From NCBI GenBank assembly GCA_947466075.1, contig CANIBP010000003.1, positions 1-64,000 of the forward strand: a stretch of DNA of 64,000 nucleotides, given 5' to 3'. Under the pieces are notes generated by a model. It was given only the letters and a program-made list of their open reading frames with translations. It ran no database searches and was not told the origin of the DNA. Shown in pieces: positions 1 through 8,222 of this stretch (the stretch's first letter is position 1; each line of letters starts with the position of its first letter). This DNA comes from Verrucomicrobiaceae bacterium (GTDB lineage Bacteria > Verrucomicrobiota > Verrucomicrobiia > Verrucomicrobiales > Verrucomicrobiaceae). The position numbers were made by a program, and so were the translations under genes.

Positions 1-188
1 GCCGCATCAAAGGCCAGACCGTCTTCAAGCTGCTGGCCGCCAAGCGCTCTCGCTTCCCCTTTGACGACACCACGCCACCCGTCACCCCCGGTCAGCCCGA
101 AGAACGTGAGTATCAGGCCATCGGCGTCCTTGGTGACGACGAGATCGGCCAGCCCAGCGACATCGTCAGCGCCATTTTTCGTCCGTAG
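1..188 (+). CDS. C-terminal end of an unknown protein (5' truncated)
   Basis: The frame beginning at base 3 is open to a TAG at 186-188. It encodes about 61 residues, starting RIKGQTVFKLLAAKRSRF and ending DIVSAIFRP. The codons are GC-rich with a strong C/G third-position bias, like real genes later in the window, and this favours this frame over the overlapping one that runs into the next gene. The start lies outside the window. I do not recognise the family. It precedes the repeat protein on the same strand with a gap of about 90 bases. Confidence 0.55.
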   Translation, partial: RIKGQTVFKLLAAKRSRFPFDDTTPPVTPGQPEEREYQAIGVLGDDEIGQPSDIVSAIFRP

Positions 189-279
189 CAACCTCGGAGC
201 GCCTTCAAACAGCCTTCGTTGCAAAACTGTCCACCGCAAACACCGCAAAAAACGATTCACTTCAGCCTCGCCTCTAATC

Positions 280-1611
280 ATGTCTTCTGAAAACAGCGAT
301 CCAATGTCTGATGGATACTCAGACGGCCAGTCCGACGGTTACTCCGATGGGCAGTCTGACGGGTATTCGGACGGCCAGTCCGACGGCTACTCCGATGGTC
401 AATCTGACGGGTATTCGGACGGCCAGTCCGACGGCTACTCCGATGGTCAATCTGACGGGTATTCGGACGGCCAGTCCGACGGCTACTCCGATGGACAGTC
501 TGACGGGTATTCGGACGGCCAGTCCGACGGCTACTCCGATGGTCAATCTGACGGGTATTCGGACGGCCAGTCCGACGGTTACTCCGATGGACAGTCTGAC
601 GGGTATTCGGACGGCCAGTCCGATGGCTACTCCGATGGATATTCAGACCCCTCAAGCCAAAGTGACCCGTCCTCGATTAGCTCGGAATCAAAGCTTAGCA
701 GTGAGTCGTCGCAGAGCAGCTTAAGCTCAAAGAAATCGTCATCATCCTCGTCCAGCTCAAGCAGCTCTTCATCATCGAGTTCAAGTAGTTCGTCTTCATC
801 ATCAAGTTCAAGCAGCTCATGCGACCTTTCAATTGAAGCGCCAAGCCGAATTGGAATCAGTACATCGAAGAAAGACCGTTCGGTGATGGTGATTGTTTCG
901 ACCCCTCACTGTGATCCGAATAATATCCAACTAACAGCAACGCAAGGTGCTGACAAAATTAGTATCGAAGCCGTTGGAGTGACGTCGGAAACAAGTGCAA
1001 CATTCAAAGTGACGGGCATTGCCGCTAGCGATGATGAAGATGATGTAAAACTAAAAGCTACTTGCAGAGGGAGTGAGGCCACAAAAACATTCACCGTTGT
1101 GGAGCCTGTATCTGTTGGTTCACCGAGGCCTTTGACCGGAGAATTTGACGTTCAAGTTTTAAATCTAGCAATTAACAATTCAACGTCACCTTATTCTACT
1201 GCTGTTCCCCCGTTTCATCACCTGATTGTAATGGCCCTCAAGGTTTTAGCTGTGCAGATTAATGATAAGTTTGGTAACCCGCTGATGGGATACGAAGGTT
1301 CGGAAGTATTTGAATCGGTTGACCACTCAGCATTTGTGTCAATGAATCAATTGCTCAATACCAACGGCCAGTATGCAGATACGGTGGGAATAGCCGTAAA
1401 AGCTCCGAATCCGCCTTATTCTACTAATCCGACTGATGATGCTACAATAATTAGCCAGTGGATAAGTGAGGAGCCAGTGTTTTCAAGGGGCACGGGAACT
1501 GAGCCGGAAGCGTCTATTAGAATTAAAATTGATGATAGATGGGATCTGGATGCAGGCAAGCGAGCAATGGTTTTAACTTTAGATAATAAACTACTAATTG
1601 ATTGGAATTGA
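280..1611 (+). CDS. Repeat-rich acidic Asp/Gly/Ser/Tyr protein with polyserine linker
   Basis: I chose the ATG at 280 because upstream in-frame codons overlap the end of the previous gene and look non-coding. The 443-residue product begins MSSENSDPM. It then has 13 exact copies of the octapeptide SDGYSDGQ plus a degenerate 14th (residues about 10-122), a Ser/Glu/Lys stretch, and an uninterrupted run of 28 serines (about 153-180). The C-terminal 260 residues are non-repetitive: an Ig-like stretch from CDLSIEAP, then an unrecognised region with DLDAGKR near the end. No signal peptide is visible, so either export is non-classical or the protein belongs to a phage or virion-like structure. The 3' part is clearly more AT-rich than the rest of the window. 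The next gene starts 2 bases after the stop. Function unknown; a surface or fibre protein is an inference. Confidence 0.7.
   Translation: MSSENSDPMSDGYSDGQSDGYSDGQSDGYSDGQSDGYSDGQSDGYSDGQSDGYSDGQSDGYSDGQSDGYSDGQSDGYSDGQSDGYSDGQSDGYSDGQSDGYSDGQSDGYSDGQSDGYSDGYSDPSSQSDPSSISSESKLSSESSQSSLSSKKSSSSSSSSSSSSSSSSSSSSSSSSSSSSCDLSIEAPSRIGISTSKKDRSVMVIVSTPHCDPNNIQLTATQGADKISIEAVGVTSETSATFKVTGIAASDDEDDVKLKATCRGSEATKTFTVVEPVSVGSPRPLTGEFDVQVLNLAINNSTSPYSTAVPPFHHLIVMALKVLAVQINDKFGNPLMGYEGSEVFESVDHSAFVSMNQLLNTNGQYADTVGIAVKAPNPPYSTNPTDDATIISQWISEEPVFSRGTGTEPEASIRIKIDDRWDLDAGKRAMVLTLDNKLLIDWN
307..645 (+). repeat. 24-bp tandem repeat with 48-bp higher-order period
   Basis: Thirteen 24-bp units encode SDGYSDGQ between 307 and 618, followed by a partial unit. 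Adjacent units differ at synonymous positions and alternate in two types (tctgacgggtattcggac... and tccgacggctactccgat...). The true DNA period is therefore 48 bp over most of the array. This suggests expansion by duplication of a two-unit block. The array is open in several frames on both strands only because of its composition. Confidence 0.9.
736..819 (+). repeat. Polyserine-coding tract (28 codons)
   Basis: Twenty-eight consecutive serine codons use a mixture of TCA, TCG, TCC, TCT, AGC and AGT. The tract is therefore kept at protein level and is not a simple DNA microsatellite. It links the acidic repeat to the Ig-like C-terminal part. Confidence 0.85.
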
Positions 1612-1613
1612 AA

Positions 1614-2225
1614 ATGTGTTGTTTAACGAGGTTATTAGTCTTTTGCGCTGCCCTGCCGGCAGCAAATGCGCAAATTGTTGGAGGTGGCTGGGACACGAAG
1701 ACGATTTCGCAGCTTACCAAAAATCATTTGTATATCGAGGGACGCATGATGGAGTTAAAACCTTCGGAATTTAAGCCAAATCATATTCGCTTGGAGATGC
1801 TGGCTGAATTAATCAGTTCTGACAATGTGCCTCCTGATTTACTCTCAGCGCTAAAGCTGGCGATAAAAAACGCGGACATCACGACCCCGGCCAAGGGAGA
1901 GATTTTAATTGTTCAAAAAGATTTATCACGCAAAGAACGGGCGATCTTCGAAACAGATCTGGAAGTAAGTAATTTCTATGGGAAAGCCAGTGATTTGCTT
2001 CACAACCTGAAACTTCCAGGTAGCAGCATAGAACTCGACCAAAACTTTGTTTTGCCTGGACCCGTTCCTGACTCTTCGGAAATTGATTGTAAGCTCACAG
2101 CTTTTTCATTCAAGGGAAGCCTGCGTGGCTTGTTGAAAGAGCTGGCAAAAAAAAGGGCCCCTTATGGAGGGTATTCTTTGGAAATTCGTAAAGACTGGTC
2201 ATTGATCGTGAAATTGATTCCATGA
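1614..2225 (+). CDS. Small secreted protein of unknown function
   Basis: The ATG at 1614 gives 203 residues and starts directly with a good Sec signal peptide (CLTRLLVFCAALPAANA, cleavage before Q); a TTG at 1602 is a weaker alternative. The mature part is soluble and mixed alpha/beta. It has no recognised domain; the C-terminus is basic (LKELAKKRAPYGG) and ends SLIVKLIP. It sits 2 bases after the repeat-protein gene and is likely co-transcribed with it. It shares that gene's low GC, which suggests both were acquired together. Function unknown. Confidence 0.65.
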   Translation: MCCLTRLLVFCAALPAANAQIVGGGWDTKTISQLTKNHLYIEGRMMELKPSEFKPNHIRLEMLAELISSDNVPPDLLSALKLAIKNADITTPAKGEILIVQKDLSRKERAIFETDLEVSNFYGKASDLLHNLKLPGSSIELDQNFVLPGPVPDSSEIDCKLTAFSFKGSLRGLLKELAKKRAPYGGYSLEIRKDWSLIVKLIP

Positions 2226-2256
2226 GCTTGATATACTTGAGAAGAGAAGCCAATCC

Positions 2257-3231
2257 ATGAGCCGTGCCAGTTCCTTGATGAAAGATAGGCCCGACCATGT
2301 GTCCTTGCATTCGCCAGTCTGGCGTGAACACACGGATGTGCCTGTGCGCACACCGCGTGAGCATGTGCCCTTGTTCTATACGCGCGCTGGGGCGGCGTTG
2401 TCACTTGAGGGTTTGTATCGTGGTGGGCATGCCTTCCTGATGGCGGGCGGCCCTTCGGTGAAGGAGCTGGATTTGGAGCCGCTTCACCGCCGGTGGGTGA
2501 TGACGCTGAACAACGGGGCGCGGACATTTCGTGGCAACGCCAACTGCACGGTGGATGATCCCTCGCGGTTCAGCATGTCCATGTGGCTGGACCCGAACAT
2601 CATGAAATTCATGCCGATGGCACACTTTGAAAAACCGCTGTGGGACAACCGCCATCTACATACGGAGGCGGGATGGGCGCAGCGCTGGGAGGCATCGAGG
2701 CTCCGGGTGGGGGATTGCCCGAACGTGGTCGGCTTCCGACGCAATGAAAAATTTCATGCTCAGCGCTGGTTGAATGAGGAGACGATCAATTGGGGGAACC
2801 ACACCAAATTTGGCGGGGGACGCAGCGTGCTGCTGGCCTCGCTGCGCATTCTTTATTCCCTGGGGTTCCGTTTTGTTTATCTATTGGGGGTGGATTTTGA
2901 GATGAGCGAGACAAAGCGGTACCATTTTGAGGAGCAGCGTTCCGTCGGGGCAATCAAGGGAAACATGGAGACCTACACTAAGCTCCAGGGATGGTTTGAG
3001 GAACTACAGCCGCATTTTCTAAAAGCTCGGTTCATCGTGAGGAACTGTAATCCCAACAGCAGGCTCACGGCTTTTCCCCATCTTCTTTATGAGGAGGCGC
3101 TGGCGGAATCGGGTCTGCGTCTTGGTGATCCAACGCGTGAGCGGACGGAGGGCATGTATCTGCCGCCAGAGGATAAGGCAGGAGGGCTGGCCGAACCCAA
3201 ACCAACCGGAGCGGAGATGCCGCCAACCTGA
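2257..3231 (+). CDS. DUF115/MptE-like or GT42-like sugar-transferase-type protein
   Basis: This 324-residue cytoplasmic protein has an AGGPSVKELDL motif at about residues 63-73, a TLNNGA strand end, and a later LYLGVDF-type strand (YLLGVDFEMS). The GGPS loop followed by a conserved aspartate late in the domain is seen in the DUF115/6-hydroxymethylpterin-pyrophosphokinase-like family, in Maf flagellin glycosylation proteins and in GT42 sialyltransferases. I infer a nucleotide-sugar (CMP-sugar type) enzyme. The last 40 residues are Pro/Glu rich. It is first in a run of four sugar-enzyme-like genes spaced 9 and 18 bases apart or overlapping. Assignment to one exact family is uncertain. Confidence 0.6.
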   Translation: MSRASSLMKDRPDHVSLHSPVWREHTDVPVRTPREHVPLFYTRAGAALSLEGLYRGGHAFLMAGGPSVKELDLEPLHRRWVMTLNNGARTFRGNANCTVDDPSRFSMSMWLDPNIMKFMPMAHFEKPLWDNRHLHTEAGWAQRWEASRLRVGDCPNVVGFRRNEKFHAQRWLNEETINWGNHTKFGGGRSVLLASLRILYSLGFRFVYLLGVDFEMSETKRYHFEEQRSVGAIKGNMETYTKLQGWFEELQPHFLKARFIVRNCNPNSRLTAFPHLLYEEALAESGLRLGDPTRERTEGMYLPPEDKAGGLAEPKPTGAEMPPT

Positions 3232-3240
3232 TCCTGCCTG

Positions 3241-3960
3241 ATGCATCTGGAAATCGTCACCCACTGTTTTCAATACCATACCCTGCTGCGCTACCAATTG
3301 AGCAGTCTGGTGGTCTGGCCGCCCCAGGGGATGGCGGTGACGATGACGGTCTTTTACACGGATGACGACAAGCTGACAAAGAAGGTGCTTGAGTGGTTTG
3401 GGAAACAAGAGGTGCCGGGTGTTCGCTGGCAATGGCACGTACAGCCGGTTCTGGAACTGTGCCGTCGCTCCATCGGGCGCAATCTGGCGGCTTTGAAGAC
3501 AAAGGCAGACTGGGTTTGGTTTTGTGACGCCGACTACTGGTTTGATCATCAGTGCTGGGAAATGCTGGGCCAGCAAGGGCTGCCGGAAGATAAGAAACTG
3601 GTATTTCCATTTCCGATCCTGATTCACCGCATGCATGAATTGGGTGACTGGTGCATCGCCAAGGCACGTTTGACGGAGGGACTTGTGACGGCGGACAAGG
3701 CGGACTTTGTCCCCTGCAAGATTGGCCGGGCCATCGGCGGCATGCAGATTGCGCGGGGGGATGTCTGCCGGGAGTTGGGATACTTGAAGGATTCCCGCAG
3801 TGCGCAAGCGCCCCAACTGGAGCCGCGTTTTTTCAAGACTGTGGAAGACAAGTGGTTTCGTCACAAACTGGGGACGAGTGGCACGGGGATGAGGATTCCT
3901 GGGGTTTATCGCATCAGGCATTCGCAAGCCGGGCACGAAACAGCTGGAATCACGCTTTGA
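3241..3960 (+). CDS. Family 2-like glycosyltransferase
   Basis: This 239-residue soluble GT-A-type protein begins MHLEIVTHCFQYHTLLRYQL, followed by a strand ending VFYTDDD. The DxD metal/nucleotide-sugar motif lies in WFCDADYWFD (Asp96 and Asp98). A conserved-looking GGMQIARGD segment follows, as in the acceptor side of GT2 enzymes. No transmembrane segment is visible. It starts 9 bases after the upstream gene. Substrate unknown. Together with its neighbours it probably decorates a surface polymer or the repeat protein encoded upstream (inference). Confidence 0.65.
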   Translation: MHLEIVTHCFQYHTLLRYQLSSLVVWPPQGMAVTMTVFYTDDDKLTKKVLEWFGKQEVPGVRWQWHVQPVLELCRRSIGRNLAALKTKADWVWFCDADYWFDHQCWEMLGQQGLPEDKKLVFPFPILIHRMHELGDWCIAKARLTEGLVTADKADFVPCKIGRAIGGMQIARGDVCRELGYLKDSRSAQAPQLEPRFFKTVEDKWFRHKLGTSGTGMRIPGVYRIRHSQAGHETAGITL

Positions 3961-3978
3961 TCCAAGGGAGAACCCATC

Positions 3979-4743
3979 ATGAATCTCAATAACATCACTC
4001 TGATCCTTGGCATTGACCGGCATCATTTGGACGAGTTGCGCTGGTCGTGGCCGACATGGATGAGATTCAAGCCCGAGATTCGAGACATGCCTCTCTTGGT
4101 TTTCTATGACCCGGAGGAGACCAGTCCTGAACAGGCGGACTTCCTCAATGAACATCCCAATCTTCGCTTCCTACCATGGAAAATGTCCAATGCTCGCAAC
4201 CAACGGGAAGAGATGATCACCGGATTTGTGCATGTGCCTGCACGTGAGGTTCAGACACCCTGGTATTTGAAATTGGACACGGATGCGATTGGCACTGGGG
4301 AAGGGCCATGGATCAAACCTGAGTGGTTTCTTCCAGATAGCCAGGCGCGGTTGCCCGCTTTTATTTCCTGCAAGTGGCATTATTCTAAACCCCGCTATGT
4401 GATTGATTTACTGGATGACTGGGGCGACCGGACACCACTGTTGGCGGGCAGACCTCGTTTGGATATACCCTATACTTCTGAGTCTCGCCGTGTGCGCCAT
4501 AAACGTGTCATCTCGTGGATATTCTTCGGCAATACCGAATGGACGCGCATGGTGTCGGGATTGGCCGACCCGGATGGCCGCCTGCCTTATCCTTCGCAGG
4601 ACACTTTTCTCTCGTATTGCGCCCGGCGGCTTGGCTGTCACATCGTCCGCGAACGGATGGCCCACCACTATCATTGGTCGCATTTGCGCTTTGCCTCCAT
4701 GAAAGCTCGGGTTCTTGAGATGGGACTTACACCTGCCAAATGA
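3979..4743 (+). CDS. Putative glycosyltransferase (GT-A-like)
   Basis: This 254-residue protein opens with NNITLILGIDRHHLDELRWS, and a DxD motif lies in YLKLDTDAIG (Asp100, Asp102). These are typical features of nucleotide-diphospho-sugar transferases. The C-terminal third contains SQDTFLSYCARRLG and a His-rich HHYHWSHLR. A good ribosome site (aagggaga) lies about 8 bases before the ATG. The last four bases overlap the next gene (ATGA), indicating translational coupling. Donor and acceptor cannot be told from sequence. Confidence 0.6.
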   Translation: MNLNNITLILGIDRHHLDELRWSWPTWMRFKPEIRDMPLLVFYDPEETSPEQADFLNEHPNLRFLPWKMSNARNQREEMITGFVHVPAREVQTPWYLKLDTDAIGTGEGPWIKPEWFLPDSQARLPAFISCKWHYSKPRYVIDLLDDWGDRTPLLAGRPRLDIPYTSESRRVRHKRVISWIFFGNTEWTRMVSGLADPDGRLPYPSQDTFLSYCARRLGCHIVRERMAHHYHWSHLRFASMKARVLEMGLTPAK

Positions 4744-6206
4744 GCACACGCGGCGTCATATACTACAACACAGGAACAAGCTGCGCCGTGCGCTTGCTGG
4801 TGTCCATAGCGTCTCTCCGGGAGCACTATCAAGGATCTGTTACCATTCTATCGGAAGGAGATGAATCACACGGCCTGTGCAGACGAATCGCGCAGGCAAC
4901 GGGGGCCGAATGGAAAGCTTGGGATTGTAGAGTGACGCCAGGTGCCAATCGCGCCTATCTGGCGAAAACACGTTATCATGTGGGAACTCCATACGATACC
5001 ACTCTCGCACTCGACTCGGACACTCTGGTGACCGGGCCTGTTGATGAGGTGTTTGAATGGACGGAACAGAACACGTTTTGCGTGGCGCAATTGGCAAACT
5101 GGCGCACGGACGGTGGAATCATATCGCGTCGAATCATGGAATGGGAGCATTTGCTGCCGGAGGCTGTATCGGCAGCGTTGGCCTTTGGCCCCGCCATCAA
5201 TTGTGGCGTTGTCGCTTTTACCAAAGATGCACCTTTGTGCCGCGATTGGTATCAGCATGCCGTTTTAGGACGAACTTTTTTCATTCCTGACGAGGTGTGC
5301 TGCCAGTTGATGCTGCCGCGCTATCAACACCGGATACTTGATGGGCGCTGGAACCGGTCATGCAAACATGACAATCCATCTCTTCCTGACACGCGGATCA
5401 TTCATTATCATGGTCGGAAACATTGCCGGATAGGACTTCCCTTTGCAGGCGAGCGATGGGTCAAGACCTTTGAGCGGGTGAGTGGACTCAACCTTGCTGG
5501 TGTCAATGATTGGTTGCCAGCCGGAGATCGAATGCTGCGTTGCTATCTCAACCACACGAAGCCTCCGGCAAGATGCCCTGGCATATCGGTTTCTGATCCG
5601 AATCGTGAGCGCCTCAGGCCTGCCATCGCTGAGGCGAAAGAAATCAAGCTCATTGTGGGAGCGAGAACCACCAAGTATCCAGGATGGATCAGTACCAATC
5701 GTGATGTCTTGGATGTCACGAGGAGAGAAAACTGGATGCTAACATTGGGAAGTCACAGAGTCCGTGCATTGCTCGCTGAGCATGTTTGGGAACATCTTGA
5801 TTCTGACGATATGGATGTGGCAAACCGGCTGGCTTTTGAGTTTTTGGAACACGGTGGCCATTTTCGGATTGCGGTTCCTGATGGATTTCATCCCTCAGCA
5901 GAATATATCGAGCACGTGCGGCCCGGTGGGACAGGTCGTTCTGCGGACGAACATCGGCAGTTGTTCAATTACCAAACACTTTCAGCAGCGGCTACAAAAG
6001 CCGGGTTCAAGGTTGAGCTGCTCGAGTACTGGGATGAGGCCGGGCGTTTCCATTATCAACCGTGGCAATCAAAAGATGGTCATGTCAAAAGATCGCTGCT
6101 GCATGATCGCCGGAACCGGCATGGATGCATAGGGTACACATCCCTGATCATTGACGCGATCAAGCCTGCAATCAACCCAACCCCACCGCATCACGCACGC
6201 GATTGA
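4740..6206 (+). CDS. GT8-like glycosyltransferase fused to SAM-dependent methyltransferase-like domain
   Basis: This 488-residue protein has two domains. Residues 1 to about 250 look like a GT-A glycosyltransferase with LALDSDTLVTGPV (Asp92, Asp94) and a late IIHYHGRKH His motif, resembling GT8-type enzymes. Residues from about 300 resemble small COG4627-type methyltransferases: a degenerate motif I strand (IKLIVGARTTKYPGWI at 302), AEHVWEHL at 346-353, and HFRIAVPDGFHP. A bifunctional sugar transferase/methylase is inferred. It overlaps the preceding gene by 4 bases. Its 3' end overlaps the convergent trpS gene by 35 bases, so no terminator separates them. Confidence 0.65.
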   Translation: MSTRGVIYYNTGTSCAVRLLVSIASLREHYQGSVTILSEGDESHGLCRRIAQATGAEWKAWDCRVTPGANRAYLAKTRYHVGTPYDTTLALDSDTLVTGPVDEVFEWTEQNTFCVAQLANWRTDGGIISRRIMEWEHLLPEAVSAALAFGPAINCGVVAFTKDAPLCRDWYQHAVLGRTFFIPDEVCCQLMLPRYQHRILDGRWNRSCKHDNPSLPDTRIIHYHGRKHCRIGLPFAGERWVKTFERVSGLNLAGVNDWLPAGDRMLRCYLNHTKPPARCPGISVSDPNRERLRPAIAEAKEIKLIVGARTTKYPGWISTNRDVLDVTRRENWMLTLGSHRVRALLAEHVWEHLDSDDMDVANRLAFEFLEHGGHFRIAVPDGFHPSAEYIEHVRPGGTGRSADEHRQLFNYQTLSAAATKAGFKVELLEYWDEAGRFHYQPWQSKDGHVKRSLLHDRRNRHGCIGYTSLIIDAIKPAINPTPPHHARD

Positions 6207-7137
6207 GCGTCTTGCGAGCAACGGCACGGGCTTTCTCGGCTCCTTCGGCGAGAACTTTGTCCACATAGCCCTTATCGGCGAGGATTTCGTCGCGACGAGC
6301 ACGGTAGGGCGCGAAGTAGTCGGTGACGCCTTGCAGGAGGCGCTTCTTGAAGTCGCCGTAGCCGACGCCACCGTTGAGGTGATCGGCGACCATGGTGTCG
6401 TAGTCGGCCTGCGAGGCGACGAGCTTGTAGAGGGCAAGGATGTTGCTGCCTTCGACGGGTTTGGGGGCTTCGACGGGCGTGGAGTCGGTCTTGATGCCCA
6501 TGATCTTCTTTTTGAGCGGTCCCGGCTCTTCAAACAGCGGGATGGTGTTGTCGTAGCTCTTGCTCATCTTCTGGCCGTCGAGTCCAGGGACGACGGCGGT
6601 GGATTCTTGGATGCGCGGATTGGGCAGTTTGAACAGGCCAGCGCCAAAGGTCTCGTTCATCTTGATGGCGATGTCGCGCGTGACCTCGACATGCTGCTTC
6701 TGATCGCGACCGACGGGAACGACATCGCTCTCATAAAGCAGGATGTCCGCCGCCATGAGCACGGGATAGGCGAACAGGCCGTGTGAGGCGCTGATGCCGT
6801 TGGCGATCTTGTCCTTGTAGCTGTGGCAGCGCTCCAGCAGGCCCATCGGGGTGACGGTGCTGAGGATCCAGGCGAGTTCGGTGTGCTCCGGCACATCGCT
6901 CTGGCGGAAGAAGACGCACTTCGTCGGATCGAGACCGCAGGCGAGGAAATCGACCGCGAGTTCGCGCACATAGCCGCGCAGGGCCTTGCCGTCCTGCACG
7001 GAGGTAAGGGAATGGTAGTCGGCGATGAAGTAGTAGGCGTCGCCTTCATGCTGCAGCTTGAGCGCCGGCTCCATCATGCCGAAGAAATTGCCGATGTGGA
7101 GTCTGCCGCTGGGTTGAAGGCCGGAAAGGATGCGCAT
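6172..7137 (-). CDS. trpS: Tryptophan--tRNA ligase
   Basis: This class I aminoacyl-tRNA synthetase charges tRNA-Trp in the cytoplasm. The ATG at 7137 gives 321 residues starting MRILSGLQPSGRLHIGNFFG, which is the usual N-terminus; an upstream in-frame extension to 7182 looks spurious. The HIGH-type motif is HIGN at 14-17 and KMSKS lies at 190-194. The Trp-pocket region MAADILLYESDVVPVG and the GRDQKQHVE motif are present. Length and motif order are normal for bacterial TrpS. It converges on and overlaps the glycosyltransferase/methyltransferase gene. Confidence 0.97.
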   Translation of the reverse strand: MRILSGLQPSGRLHIGNFFGMMEPALKLQHEGDAYYFIADYHSLTSVQDGKALRGYVRELAVDFLACGLDPTKCVFFRQSDVPEHTELAWILSTVTPMGLLERCHSYKDKIANGISASHGLFAYPVLMAADILLYESDVVPVGRDQKQHVEVTRDIAIKMNETFGAGLFKLPNPRIQESTAVVPGLDGQKMSKSYDNTIPLFEEPGPLKKKIMGIKTDSTPVEAPKPVEGSNILALYKLVASQADYDTMVADHLNGGVGYGDFKKRLLQGVTDYFAPYRARRDEILADKGYVDKVLAEGAEKARAVARKTLNRVRDAVGLG

Positions 7138-7263
7138 AAGGCCGCTGATATGGCGGGGCTTGTCGGATTGTTCAAGCCTCAACCGGGTTGCCTAGCGTGG
7201 ACTTTTGTTGAATCGGCAGTGAGATGGCATCCTTTCAAAGCCGAAATCACCCATCAGATTTTG

Positions 7264-7725
7264 TTATGCATCTTCATCAGCGAATTCCTTGCCGTGCTCG
7301 ATGCGATTGATCGCTTGCGCGACTTTCAGAGGAGTTTTCGGCTCCAAAATAACTTCAAGCATATCAAATGGCGCTTGGGCCAGTTTACTGAGAGGGAAGC
7401 AGCATTCGAGAATCGCCATATGGCCGTTACGAGCATAAAGTTGCATCTTGCGGAGCTTTCCTCCTGTCCAGAGTTTTAGCTCGACGATGTACCTTGAATC
7501 GGAGTTTTTGAAAATAGAGGCACCTGATTTCAGAGAAATATGGCTTATACGACCTCCGGCCCAACGTTGAATGCCTCGAAATGAGAGCAACTGCTGCCGC
7601 ATGATTTCCTGATCTTGATCTGGAAGATGTTCACAAATAAACCCGAGAATTTTTAGTTCGTGTGGTTCAAGAACAGGGTCATGCCCAAGAAATAATTCAG
7701 TGAGTTTCCTTGCGAGTTTATTCAT
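7264..7725 (-). CDS. Hypothetical protein
   Basis: This 153-residue protein starts MNKLARKLTELFLGHD and contains FICEHLPDQDQEIMRQQL. It has no signal peptide, membrane segment or recognised motif. The C-terminal part is alternating hydrophobic (FDMLEVILEP, LKVAQAINRIEHG). It lies between trpS and the UspA gene on the same strand with gaps of 126 and 58 bases, so it is probably its own unit. Function unknown. Confidence 0.6.
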   Translation of the reverse strand: MNKLARKLTELFLGHDPVLEPHELKILGFICEHLPDQDQEIMRQQLLSFRGIQRWAGGRISHISLKSGASIFKNSDSRYIVELKLWTGGKLRKMQLYARNGHMAILECCFPLSKLAQAPFDMLEVILEPKTPLKVAQAINRIEHGKEFADEDA

Positions 7726-7783
7726 ACATTGGACTGAAGTTCAACGGTGCTCACTGTCATGAGGCATATTCTACGCACAAACG

Positions 7784-8218
7784 TCAAGGTGTGCGCTTCG
7801 GCGGCACGATGAAGAGCGGGACGGCGGCCTTGTGGCGGAGGGAGTCGATGGTGCTGCCGTGGAGAATGTCGCCGATGAGGCGGTGGCCGTGGGAGGCGAG
7901 GGCGATGAGGCCGACGTGCTCTTCGTCGGCGACTTTGAGCAACTGCACGGGCGGATCGCCAAGGACGAGGCGGATGCTGACGGTAAGATCAGTATCTGCA
8001 CGCAGCTTGGCAGCGGTGGTTTCGAGGTAGCTCATGTCCTGGCGCATCTCCTCTGATTCGGCGAGGTTGAGTTGGTCAAAATTGCGGGCGACCCAGCCAT
8101 CGGCAACATGGACGAGCAGCAGCTCGCTTTTCATCAACGTGGCGAGTGCGGTGATTGCGGGCAGCAGTTCCTGATCGGAGGCGCTGGTGTCGAGTGCGAC
8201 GAGAATTTTGTGATACAT
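7784..8218 (-). CDS. Universal stress protein (UspA family)
   Basis: This single-domain UspA protein has 144 residues, the usual length. It begins with the family N-terminus YHKILVALDTSASDQELL and ends with LASHGHRLIGDILHGST and AAVPLFIVPP, the region that forms the ATP-binding loop in this family. It starts 4 bases after the end of the Nramp transporter gene, so it is almost certainly in one operon with it. That ties it to manganese supply or oxidative stress (inference). Confidence 0.93.
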   Translation of the reverse strand: MYHKILVALDTSASDQELLPAITALATLMKSELLLVHVADGWVARNFDQLNLAESEEMRQDMSYLETTAAKLRADTDLTVSIRLVLGDPPVQLLKVADEEHVGLIALASHGHRLIGDILHGSTIDSLRHKAAVPLFIVPPKRTP

Positions 8219-8222
8219 GGCG

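Noticed and set aside
61..279. N-terminal extension of the repeat protein to an upstream ORF start
   Set aside because: It overlaps the end of another coding frame and reads as Ser/Pro/Arg-rich noise typical of an out-of-frame shadow.
307..645. CRISPR-like regular repeat array
   Set aside because: The 24-bp units are contiguous with no spacers and encode a perfect octapeptide in frame.
278..724. Long open frames on the minus strand and in the second + frame across the repeat
   Set aside because: They exist only because a stop-free 24-bp unit is repeated. They have no start context or sensible protein sequence outside the repeat.
6151..7479. Long + strand ORFs opposite trpS
   Set aside because: They are antisense shadows of trpS, which has complete synthetase motifs.
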